In this document: positions 57,435-64,000 of the stretch, one piece after another
Position numbering within the stretch: position 1 is the first letter of the stretch
Layout: the number at the start of each line of letters is the position of its first letter
Origin: Blastocatellia bacterium
GTDB taxonomy: Bacteria; Acidobacteriota; Blastocatellia; UBA7656
Reading direction: 5' to 3'
Length of the DNA stretch: 64,000 nt
NCBI GenBank assembly: GCA_035275065.1
Contig: DATENM010000150.1
Location: 16,620 to 80,619, forward strand
Position numbers and translations under genes: made by a program
Notes under the pieces: model-generated
Told to the model about the DNA's origin: nothing
The model's input: only the letters and a program-made list of their open reading frames with translations
Database searches by the model: none

Positions 57435-58127
57435 ATGAAATCTCTGCTCACAGCTCTGCTGTTGCTCGTGCTCATCTCCCCTCTGGCGTTGGCTGCTGGT
57501 AAGCGCTCGGATGAAGTGCAGCGCTTGGAGCGCGCCGCCCAGGTCTTCAAAGAAGTCATGGGGACGCCGGATAAGGCCATCCCCGACGACCTGCTCGACC
57601 GCGCCGAATGTGTCGCCGTCATCCCCGGCCTTAAGAAAGGCGCTCTCGGTTTCGGCGGCAAGTATGGCAAAGGCGTCGTCATGTGCCGCAAGTCGAATCG
57701 TCACTGGACCGCGCCGTCGTTCATCACCGTCGAAGGCGGCAGCGTCGGCTTCCAGATCGGCTTCTCACAAACTGATGTCGTCCTGCTGGTCATGAACCGC
57801 AAAGGCATCGATAAGCTGATCGGCGACAAGTTCACGCTCGGCGCCGATGCTTCGGTGGCCGCAGGGCCGGTGGGCCGCACCGCCAATGCGCAAACCGACG
57901 TGCAGATGCACGCAGAGATTCTCGGCTACTCGCGCGCCAAGGGATTGTTTGCCGGCGTCAGCCTCGAAGGCGCAACCCTGCGGCAGGATGCCGACAACAT
58001 CCGCGACTTCTATGGCGAAGCCATTGATCCGCGCAAGATCCTCCTCGACGGCACGGTGGCCATGCCCGCAGAGGGCCGCCCGCTAGCCGCCGCTCTGGCG
58101 CACGAATCGCCGCGCAAGCAGAAGTGA
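57435..58127 (+). CDS. Secreted SYLF-domain lipid-binding protein
   Basis: A 230-residue exported protein of the SYLF (Ysc84) family, which binds phosphoinositides or other anionic lipids. The signal peptide (1-20, ending LALAA) is followed by the SYLF core: AVIPGLKKGALGFGGKYGKGVVMCR, SFITVEGGSVGFQIGFSQTDVVLLVMN and DKFTLGADASVAAGPVGR. A GAGGAA Shine-Dalgarno precedes the ATG. It probably sits in the periplasm or at the outer membrane. Function in bacteria is not known. The stop lies just before repeat H11. Confidence 0.88.
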   Translation: MKSLLTALLLLVLISPLALAAGKRSDEVQRLERAAQVFKEVMGTPDKAIPDDLLDRAECVAVIPGLKKGALGFGGKYGKGVVMCRKSNRHWTAPSFITVEGGSVGFQIGFSQTDVVLLVMNRKGIDKLIGDKFTLGADASVAAGPVGRTANAQTDVQMHAEILGYSRAKGLFAGVSLEGATLRQDADNIRDFYGEAIDPRKILLDGTVAMPAEGRPLAAALAHESPRKQK

Positions 58128-58131
58128 GGAA

Positions 58132-58238
58132 GCGACGCGGGGACACGGTGACGCGGGGACGGGGAGACGCGGAGACGCGGCGAGGGAAAAATAGATGATA
58201 GTTATCGATCTTTCTTTCCCCGCGTCTCCGCGTCTTTC
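58132..58238. repeat. Inverted 8-bp word repeat H11 (AGACGCGG / CCGCGTCT)
   Basis: The left arm holds GACGCGGGGAC, GACGGGGAGACGCGGAGACG and the right arm CCCCGCGTCTCCGCGTCTTT. The spacer is AT-rich. It lies between convergent genes (SYLF and bicupin). Confidence 0.75.
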
Positions 58239-58240
58239 TT

Positions 58241-58981
58241 TTATGCTTCATCATCGTAGCGCGTCGCCGGACTTCCCGAAGGATGAAAGACGCCGAGCAA
58301 GCGGACGTTTGTGGTGCCGGTGTTTTCAAGCGCGTGGCTGACGCCGCGCGGCAGGTAGATGCTCGAACCGGCTCGGAAGCTTGCGTCACCTGATTGCGTC
58401 CACACCCGCCCCTCGCCTTCAAGAATGTAAATCGCTTCTTCATAGGTGTGGTGATGCAACGGCGCGCGGCCTGGCGGGATGACGCCAATGAATTGCGTGA
58501 CGCGGCTGGCGCCGGTTTCCTGATTGAAGAGCAGCTTGAACGTGCGGTCGCCGGTCGGAATCGATTTTTGATCCGCTTCGCGCAGGGTGCGCAACGGTTT
58601 AGTGTCGAGCGGCAGGGCGCTAACCGCCTCGACTGTTTGCGAATCGTCTTCGGGACAGCGCACGCTGATGATGACAAGCCCGCCGCGGCTGTCTATCTGG
58701 CAGGTGCTTGCGGGCGGCAGATAAACCGCCGTGCCCGGCGCGAGCGGGTAACGATGCCCGTCAATCAAACAAGCGCCCTCGCCGCTCGCGACATAAAGGA
58801 CTTCTTCGGCAATCGGGTTGCGCCAGGCCGCCGATAGCCCTTCGCCATAAACGCTCACCGCCTGCGCGATGTCGCGCGCCCCCATCGCCCTGGACACGGG
58901 AATGCGATAGCGCCGCACGCCTTCTGTGTGTGTGTAGCCTTCGTCACTAATGACCGCAGCGCCACCATGCAAGCCTTCCAT
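58241..58981 (-). CDS. Bicupin protein
   Basis: A 246-residue protein with two cupin barrels. The N-terminal cupin (about 40-110) contains EEVLYVASGEGACLIDGHRYPLAPG and YLPPAST. The C-terminal cupin (about 160-230) has the metal-site type PLHHHTYEEAIYILEGEGRV and RAGSSIYLPRGVSHALEN. The His pattern HHHTYEE suits a divalent metal in the second barrel only; the first lacks the motif. This suggests (S)-ureidoglycine aminohydrolase-like or other cupin enzymes, but function is not proven. Start ATG 58981 with a GGAGG upstream. A family A hairpin lies just upstream of it. Confidence 0.83.
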   Translation of the reverse strand: MEGLHGGAAVISDEGYTHTEGVRRYRIPVSRAMGARDIAQAVSVYGEGLSAAWRNPIAEEVLYVASGEGACLIDGHRYPLAPGTAVYLPPASTCQIDSRGGLVIISVRCPEDDSQTVEAVSALPLDTKPLRTLREADQKSIPTGDRTFKLLFNQETGASRVTQFIGVIPPGRAPLHHHTYEEAIYILEGEGRVWTQSGDASFRAGSSIYLPRGVSHALENTGTTNVRLLGVFHPSGSPATRYDDEA

Positions 58982-58999
58982 CTCGCCTCCTCTGGAAAT

Positions 59000-59055
59000 G
59001 TGGCGCAATCTGTTAGATTGCGCGAAGCCCTGCGCAATCTAACAGATTGCGCCAC
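59000..59055. repeat. Hairpin repeat family A, copy 4 (perfect 24-bp stem)
   Basis: The arms 59000-59023 and 59032-59055 are perfectly complementary (begins GTGGCGCAATCTG, ends CAGATTGCGCCAC) around an 8-nt loop. The central word differs from the other copies, but the arms covary. It lies between two co-directional minus-strand genes. Confidence 0.9.
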
Positions 59056-59061
59056 CCCACT

Positions 59062-60189
59062 TCATTGCGCGAAGCGCGCCAGGCGGAATCGCCTGATGTC
59101 GTAATGGGTCCGACCGTTCAGCAACAAGTCGGCGGTGATACGGCCAATCACCGGGCCGAACTTAAAGCCGTGGCCCGAAAAGCCGGTCGCCAGCAACAGG
59201 CTTTCAATCTCTGTATGCCAATCAACGATGAAGTCTTCGTCCGGCGTGTTGTTATAAATACAGACGCGGGTTTCGCGCACCTCGGCGTCGGCAAGCCCTG
59301 GAATGAACTCGGCGAAGAACTCGCGACAGCGCGCGATAAACGCTTCGCCTACGACGGGCTCTTCGTCCATCTCTACGGCCTGGCCACGGTGATGATTGCC
59401 GATCTTTATGGCGTTGGCGTGATGGATCGGGAAGCCGTAAAAGCCGCTGCCGAAATCGATGAAGATCGGCAAGCGCCCGACGGCGAACGCTTCGTGATCG
59501 CGGCGCGGCTCGAAGTAGACGATCTCCTGGCGCGTCGTCACGAGGTGCGGGGCGAGCGCCGGCAACAATCGGCGCGTCCACGGCCCTGAAGCGACCAGAG
59601 CGCGCCTGCATTCCAGCGCCTCGCCCGTCTCTGTAAGGATTCTTACTTTCGCGCCGGCTGCCGATTCAATATCGGTGACACGAGCGGATTCGATGACCGT
59701 GACGCCGCGCCGCTGCGCCAGCGCGATCAGAGTGGTAACGGCGCGCTCGGCATGGGTGATTGCGCCGCTTGGGTCTAGCACGGCGTGGGCGAAAGCCGCG
59801 GGGTTGAATTGTGGGAAGCGCGCCGCGGTTTCGGCGCTCGTCATCATCTCGGCTTCAAGCCCCAGCGTCCGTAGCGCCGCCGCGGTTTCGCTTTCCAGCC
59901 GCGATTCGGCCTTGCCCATCAGCAGCAGGCCGGTCGGCGTCAGCAGATGCGCGCCCATCTCCTGTTCAATGGCCTGCCAGCCGGCGAGCGATTCGACCGC
60001 GAGCCCCGCATACAAGGTATCGGGGTAAGCGAAGCGGAAGACTTTGGAATGATCTGTCGAGGCGGCGCGCGGGTTGGGCAGCCGCGCTTGATCGATGAGG
60101 GCGACGCGCGCGCCACGGCCCGCGACTTCGCAAGCGGCAGCCGCGCCCATCACTCCCGCGCCGATGATGACAACGTCGAAGCCTTGCAT
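59062..60189 (-). CDS. Monomeric sarcosine oxidase / N-methyltryptophan oxidase-like flavoenzyme
   Basis: A 375-residue FAD enzyme of the MSOX/SolA group, which oxidatively demethylates N-methyl amino acids. The dinucleotide fold GAGVMGAAAACEVAGRG lies at residues 9-25. STDHSKVFRFAY is the substrate-side signature, and GFSGHGFKFGPVIG is the C-terminal motif. Cys310 (RVCIYNNTPDEDF) aligns with the Cys that links FAD covalently in MSOX. I chose the ATG at 60189 (MQGFDVVIIGAG); the upstream extension is unlikely. The neighbouring bicupin may be co-transcribed, hinting at small N-compound metabolism, but this is inference. Confidence 0.9.
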   Translation of the reverse strand: MQGFDVVIIGAGVMGAAAACEVAGRGARVALIDQARLPNPRAASTDHSKVFRFAYPDTLYAGLAVESLAGWQAIEQEMGAHLLTPTGLLLMGKAESRLESETAAALRTLGLEAEMMTSAETAARFPQFNPAAFAHAVLDPSGAITHAERAVTTLIALAQRRGVTVIESARVTDIESAAGAKVRILTETGEALECRRALVASGPWTRRLLPALAPHLVTTRQEIVYFEPRRDHEAFAVGRLPIFIDFGSGFYGFPIHHANAIKIGNHHRGQAVEMDEEPVVGEAFIARCREFFAEFIPGLADAEVRETRVCIYNNTPDEDFIVDWHTEIESLLLATGFSGHGFKFGPVIGRITADLLLNGRTHYDIRRFRLARFAQ

Positions 60190-60304
60190 AATGCGGCAGG
60201 ATTTTATCACACGGCATGCCGTCATACATCGTCGCACCGATGCGACGCCAGAGCCCGTGCCTGTGGTAACCTTTTGCGGCGCGTTTGGGACTTTACTTTA
60301 GGCG

Positions 60305-61594
60305 ATGGGCGAGAACAGCTTGACGACCGATTCGCACAGCGTTGCCGCGCTCGTCGAGCAGAGCCGGGCGGGTGACGCGGACGCTTTTACCGTGCTGGTG
60401 CGGCGCTTTCAAGACATGGCCGTCGGCTATGGCTATGCCCTGTTACATGACTTTCAACTCGCCGAAGACGCGGCGCAGGAAGCCTTCTTCGAAGCCTATC
60501 GCTCGCTCGACCAACTGCGCGAGCCGGCGGCGTTCGCGGGCTGGTTCCGGCGCATCGTCTTCAAGCAGTGCGACCGCATCATTCGCCACAAGCCGCCGCC
60601 GCCCGCGCCGCTTGAAGCATTCGGGATGCGAGCGACTGGCCCCTCGCAAGCCGAGGTACTGGAGCAGCGAGAGATGAATGAGCGCGTGCTCCGCGCTGTC
60701 GAGCAATTGACCGAACACGAGCGCGCGACACTGCTGCTCTTTTACATCAGCGGCTATTCACACAAAGAGGTCGGCGCCTTTCTCGGCGTGCCGGTGACGA
60801 CGGTGAAGAAACGATTGCACGACGGGCGCCACCACCTGCGCGAGCGTTTGCTTGAGGTCTTTGAAGAGAACCTGCGCGAGCGCCGACCGTCGCGCGATGA
60901 ATCGTTCGCGGCCCGTGTTATGGTGTTGTTGAAAGCCGCGCGCGCCGGCGACACGGCGGCGGTGAAGGCGCTGCTCGAAAGCGACCCGCGTTTGCTTACG
61001 GCGCGCGACCCGCTCGGCAACACGGCGCTCATCCTCGCGGTGAACTCAGGCCATTACGAAGTCGCTGAGTTGCTGCGCGCCGCCGGCTGCGAGCCGGACG
61101 TTTATGAGGCCGCCGCGATTGGCCACGCGGCGCGCGTCGCCGAGTTGATCGAGCGCGACGCGCGCGCGCTTGATTCGTACTCGCCCGAAGGCTTCACGCC
61201 GCTGATGCTGGCAGCCCACTTCGGCCACACAGAAGCGGTCGAGTTGCTCCTGGCGCGCGGTGCGAACGTCAACGCTGTCGCCCGGCACGAGATGCGCGTG
61301 ACGGCGCTGCATGCCGCCTTATTCGGACGCCAGGTCAAAGCGGCGCGCCGACTCATCGAAGCCGGCGCCGACGTGAACGCGAAGCGTGCCGGCGCGGGCT
61401 GGCCGCGCGCCGGGTGGACGGCGCTGCATTACGCCGCCGGCTCCGGCTCTGTCGAGTTGATAGAACTACTCATCGCGCGCGGCGCTCAGTTGAGCGCGCG
61501 GGACGCTCAGGGACGCACGCCGCTCGACGTGGCGGCAGAGGAAAAACAACAGGCCGCCGAAATCATCTTGCGCAGGTTTGGGCCGCCTGAATGA
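60305..61594 (+). CDS. ECF-like sigma factor fused to ankyrin repeats
   Basis: A 429-residue fusion. Residues 1-185 are an RNA polymerase sigma-70 factor of the ECF type: region 2 (LVRRFQDMAVGYGYALLHDFQLAEDAAQEAF) and region 4 (LTEHERATLLLFYISGYSHKEVGAFLGVPVTTVKKRLHDGRHHL). From about residue 205 there are at least six ankyrin repeats (NTALILAVNSGHYEVAELLRAAG, FTPLMLAAHFGHTEAVELLLARG, WTALHYAAGSGSVELIELLIARG). The reading frame is intact across the join, so this is one protein and not two overlapping genes. The ankyrin part could bind an anti-sigma or another partner. A second ankyrin gene follows 15 nt later. Start ATG. Confidence 0.92.
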   Translation: MGENSLTTDSHSVAALVEQSRAGDADAFTVLVRRFQDMAVGYGYALLHDFQLAEDAAQEAFFEAYRSLDQLREPAAFAGWFRRIVFKQCDRIIRHKPPPPAPLEAFGMRATGPSQAEVLEQREMNERVLRAVEQLTEHERATLLLFYISGYSHKEVGAFLGVPVTTVKKRLHDGRHHLRERLLEVFEENLRERRPSRDESFAARVMVLLKAARAGDTAAVKALLESDPRLLTARDPLGNTALILAVNSGHYEVAELLRAAGCEPDVYEAAAIGHAARVAELIERDARALDSYSPEGFTPLMLAAHFGHTEAVELLLARGANVNAVARHEMRVTALHAALFGRQVKAARRLIEAGADVNAKRAGAGWPRAGWTALHYAAGSGSVELIELLIARGAQLSARDAQGRTPLDVAAEEKQQAAEIILRRFGPPE

Positions 61595-61609
61595 AGCAGG
61601 GAGGAGACG

Positions 61610-62407
61610 ATGAACGACAGATCGAAAGGCGGGGCCGGGTCGGAAACCAAACGCACAGGCAAGCAATTGATAACTGTGCTGCGGCTGGTCTGCTGCGCGG
61701 CGCTGGTTTTTTCAACGACGCCGGCGGCGCAAAAGGACAACAAGATGAGTGACGAATTCTTGACCGCTGTGACGAACGGCGACGCGGCGCGCGTCAAAGA
61801 GATGCTCAAAACGGACGCCGCACTTGCCCGCGTCACGGATAAGAACGGCACGTCAGCCGTGCTGCTGGCGACCTATCACGGCAAACGCGAAGTCGCCGAG
61901 GCGCTGCTCGCAACCGGCATCGAGTTGAACGTCTTTGAAGCGGCGGCGACAGGCCGGACCGACAGGGTTCGCGCCCTGCTCGAAAAAGCCCCGCGCTTAG
62001 TGAACACGTACGCGCCGGACGGATTTTACCCGCTCGGGCTCGCGGTCTTCTTCGGCCACGCGGAGACGACTCGGCTGCTCATCGAGAGCGGCGCGGATGT
62101 CAACCAGATAGCGCACAACGCGATGAAAGTGCGTCCGCTGCATTCGGCGGCGGCGGCGCGTCAGCCTGAGTTATCCAAGTTACTAATCGCCCGCGGGGCG
62201 GACGTGAACGCGGCACAGCAGGCGGGCTTTACGGCGCTGCACGAAGCCGCCGCCACCGGCCAGATGGAACTCGCGCGCTTGCTCCTGGCGCACGGCGCGC
62301 AGATCGACGCCCGCAGCGACGCCGGCAAGACGGCGCTCACCTACGCGATTGAAAACGGCCAGACGGAGATGGCTAAATTCCTCGAATCCGCCGGCGCAAC
62401 GCGGTAG
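61610..62407 (+). CDS. Ankyrin-repeat protein with N-terminal membrane segment
   Basis: A 265-residue protein. Residues 15-38 are hydrophobic (LITVLRLVCCAALVFSTTPAA), a signal peptide or anchor. Five or more ankyrin repeats follow (VTDKNGTSAVLLATYHGKREVAEALLA, FYPLGLAVFFGHAETTRLLIESG, FTALHEAAATGQMELARLLLAHG, KTALTYAIENGQTEMAKFL). It starts 15 nt after the sigma-ankyrin gene, with GGAGGAG upstream. The sequence of repeats closely resembles those of the neighbour, suggesting a duplication. A partner or signal protein for the sigma factor is plausible but not shown. Confidence 0.9.
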   Translation: MNDRSKGGAGSETKRTGKQLITVLRLVCCAALVFSTTPAAQKDNKMSDEFLTAVTNGDAARVKEMLKTDAALARVTDKNGTSAVLLATYHGKREVAEALLATGIELNVFEAAATGRTDRVRALLEKAPRLVNTYAPDGFYPLGLAVFFGHAETTRLLIESGADVNQIAHNAMKVRPLHSAAAARQPELSKLLIARGADVNAAQQAGFTALHEAAATGQMELARLLLAHGAQIDARSDAGKTALTYAIENGQTEMAKFLESAGATR

Positions 62408-62429
62408 TAAAAGCGTCGCCGCGTCGCGC

Positions 62430-64000
62430 TTATGGCTTGCGGTCGGGCTTGCCCTGCGGATTGCGCGGCGCTTTCTCGTCGTCGTGCTTTTTGTCCATCA
62501 TGCCGGGACGGTCGCCGAGGGCTTCGGGCTCGCTCACCAGCCGCCTGCCGGTCTTCGCCTCGAACACCTGATTGCGCAAGAACTGCTCGGTCGTCCACGG
62601 CGGGCCGCCGCCGCCGAGGTACTTCTGGAACCATTCGAGGTGCGCCGTGTAGTAGAGCGCCATCTCGTACCAGCTCGGCCAGTGGCCGGCGTTGGCGTAG
62701 ATGATCAGGCGCGACGGCACTCCCATCTTTTGCAGCGCCGTGAACATCTCAAGCGACTGCGTGTACGGCACGCGGTAATCGCGCTCGCCGCTGATCACCA
62801 GGCACGGCGTCTTGAAGTTCTGCACATAATTCGACGGCGACCACTTCTCATACAAATCCGAATTCCACGGCTGGCCCTTCAAATCCCACTCCGGGAACCA
62901 GAGCTCTTCGGTCGCGCCGAACATCGCTTTCAGGTCGAAGAGACCCATCATCGTCGCAATCGCTTTGTAACGATCCGTGTGGCCTTCGACCCAGTTCATG
63001 AAGTAGCCGCCATACGACCAGCCCATTGCGCCCATGCGGTTGGCATCAACGTACGGCAGCTTCTGTAGCGCGTCCGTGACTTTCATCACATCTTCATAAA
63101 CCTTGCCGCCCCAGTCGCCGGAAATCTCAGCCGTGTAATCCTGGCCATAGCCGGTCGAGCCGTGCGGGTTCGGGAAGGCGACGACATAGCCCGCGCCGGG
63201 ATAGACCTGCCAGTCACCGCGAAAGGCGTCCGACCATTGCGACTGCGGCCCGCCATGCACGTTGATGATCAGCGGATACTTTTTCGACGGGTCGAAGTTG
63301 TGCGGCTTGACGACGAAGACGTGAACCTTTTGGCCGTCGGCGCCTTCGACCCACATCTGCTCTGCCGGGCGAATGTCGACTTCGCTGGCGAGCGCCTCGT
63401 TGATGTTGGTGAGTCGCACGGGCGTCGTCGCCGCGCCGTTGCTGATGTTCGCGCCATAGATTTCGACCGGCGAGCCGACGGCGCTGCGCGCGTAGACCAG
63501 GCGGCCGCCATTAATGTCTGAGGCGAGAATCGTCGCGTCCGTGAGCACCGGCTTGATGGCGCGCGAGTTGATGTCGAGCCGCTGAATCGGCTGATTACCT
63601 TTGAGCGGGCCGGAGAAATAGATCGTCCGCGAATCCTCCGCCCACTGATAATCTTCGATCCAGTCGCGGTAATCTTCGGTCAGCACGGTTGACTGACCGC
63701 TCTTGCGATCATAAAGCGCCAGGCGGAAGAGGTCGGATTCATAAGCCGGCTGTCGCTGCATGCGATAAGCGATGTAGCGGCCATCGGGCGAATACTTGGG
63801 GCTGCCATCGAAAGCCGGGTTCGACGCCGTGATGTTGCGCGGCGGTGCCGACCGGTCTTTTAGCGAGATCAGCCAGAGATCGTTGTTGGTCGAAGATGCA
63901 GGAGTCTTATCGTGGTTTGAAACGTAAACGAATTCCGCGCCGTCCGGCGAGAAGTCGTACTGCAAGGGGCCGCCGAGCTGAAAGGTCGGCGAATCGTAAT
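62430..64000 (-). CDS. S9-family peptidase (prolyl oligopeptidase/DPP-like), partial at N-terminus
   Basis: The C-terminal 522 or so residues of a larger serine peptidase; the reading frame is open to the right edge, so the start lies beyond 64000. A propeller with DFSPDGAEFVYVSNHD and SPKYSPDGRYIAYRM precedes the catalytic alpha/beta hydrolase domain. That domain holds NVHGGPQSQW, the nucleophile elbow GAMGWSYGGYFM, GERDYRVPYTQSLEMF for the acid and NAGHWPSWYEMA for the His. These are the motifs of the DPP IV / acylaminoacyl peptidase branch. It is probably periplasmic, but the signal peptide is not in the window. Confidence 0.92.
   Translation of the reverse strand, partial: YDSPTFQLGGPLQYDFSPDGAEFVYVSNHDKTPASSTNNDLWLISLKDRSAPPRNITASNPAFDGSPKYSPDGRYIAYRMQRQPAYESDLFRLALYDRKSGQSTVLTEDYRDWIEDYQWAEDSRTIYFSGPLKGNQPIQRLDINSRAIKPVLTDATILASDINGGRLVYARSAVGSPVEIYGANISNGAATTPVRLTNINEALASEVDIRPAEQMWVEGADGQKVHVFVVKPHNFDPSKKYPLIINVHGGPQSQWSDAFRGDWQVYPGAGYVVAFPNPHGSTGYGQDYTAEISGDWGGKVYEDVMKVTDALQKLPYVDANRMGAMGWSYGGYFMNWVEGHTDRYKAIATMMGLFDLKAMFGATEELWFPEWDLKGQPWNSDLYEKWSPSNYVQNFKTPCLVISGERDYRVPYTQSLEMFTALQKMGVPSRLIIYANAGHWPSWYEMALYYTAHLEWFQKYLGGGGPPWTTEQFLRNQVFEAKTGRRLVSEPEALGDRPGMMDKKHDDEKAPRNPQGKPDRKP

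Noticed and set aside
60190..60237. N-terminal extension of the sarcosine oxidase-like protein
   Set aside because: The FAD-binding motif would start unusually deep (after about 25 residues), and the extension (MRRCMTACRVIKSC) has no family counterpart.

Overview
The window is high-GC bacterial chromosome with long runs of co-directional housekeeping genes and large secreted multidomain proteins. Features such as an LpxK/WaaA (Gram-negative lipid A) pair, a Ras-like MglA/MglB pair, a two-component regulator propeller kinase, very large Calx-beta/HYR proteins and dispersed intergenic hairpins fit an Acidobacteriota genome, perhaps Blastocatellia. That placement is inference from gene content, not a phylogenetic result.

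Layout. 1-2.6 kb (minus): waaA-lpxK lipid A/Kdo genes (lpxK runs off the left edge) and efp. 2.8-3.6 kb: two small cysteine-rich (Fe-S or metal) proteins. 3.7-15.3 kb: two giant divergent secreted proteins, each with an OB-fold plus an endonuclease/exonuclease/phosphatase (EEP) module; the second also carries a C25 gingipain-like protease domain. 15.4-17.8 kb: GDP-mannose precursor genes. 18-31 kb: a mixed set (haem-binding protein, gluconokinase, hydrolases, 1-Cys peroxiredoxin, Lrp regulator, EamA exporter, YfiT-like protein, a propeller histidine kinase with its NarL-type regulator, a cyclopropane synthase-like methyltransferase and a cysteine desulfurase-like enzyme).

32-45.6 kb is the information-processing core: ispE, tRNA-Gln, prs, rplY, pth, rpsF, rpsR, rplI, dnaB and alr, then a serine palmitoyltransferase-like enzyme, a FabF-like ketoacyl-ACP synthase and an acyl carrier protein, closed by a strong terminator. 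dnaB is interrupted by two inteins of different splicing classes. 45.7-64 kb: O-antigen ligase-TPR protein, a secreted DUF11 protein, mglB-mglA, M20 peptidase, lytic transglycosylase, KirBac-like potassium channel, YCF48-like and SYLF proteins, a bicupin, a sarcosine oxidase-like flavoenzyme, a sigma factor fused to ankyrin repeats with a separate ankyrin protein next to it, and an S9 peptidase cut by the right edge.

Non-coding structure is unusually rich. At least eleven intergenic gaps hold inverted arrangements of degenerate 7-8 bp tandem repeats, a different word at most sites. Four other gaps hold about 57-bp near-perfect hairpins that begin TGTRGCGCAA or a close variant. One gap holds a separate GC-rich hairpin. 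The best candidates for new biology are the DNase-gingipain fusion, a shared cysteine-rich C-terminal domain in two secreted proteins, the SPT-KAS-ACP cluster, the sigma-ankyrin pair, the two-intein DnaB and the two hairpin families.
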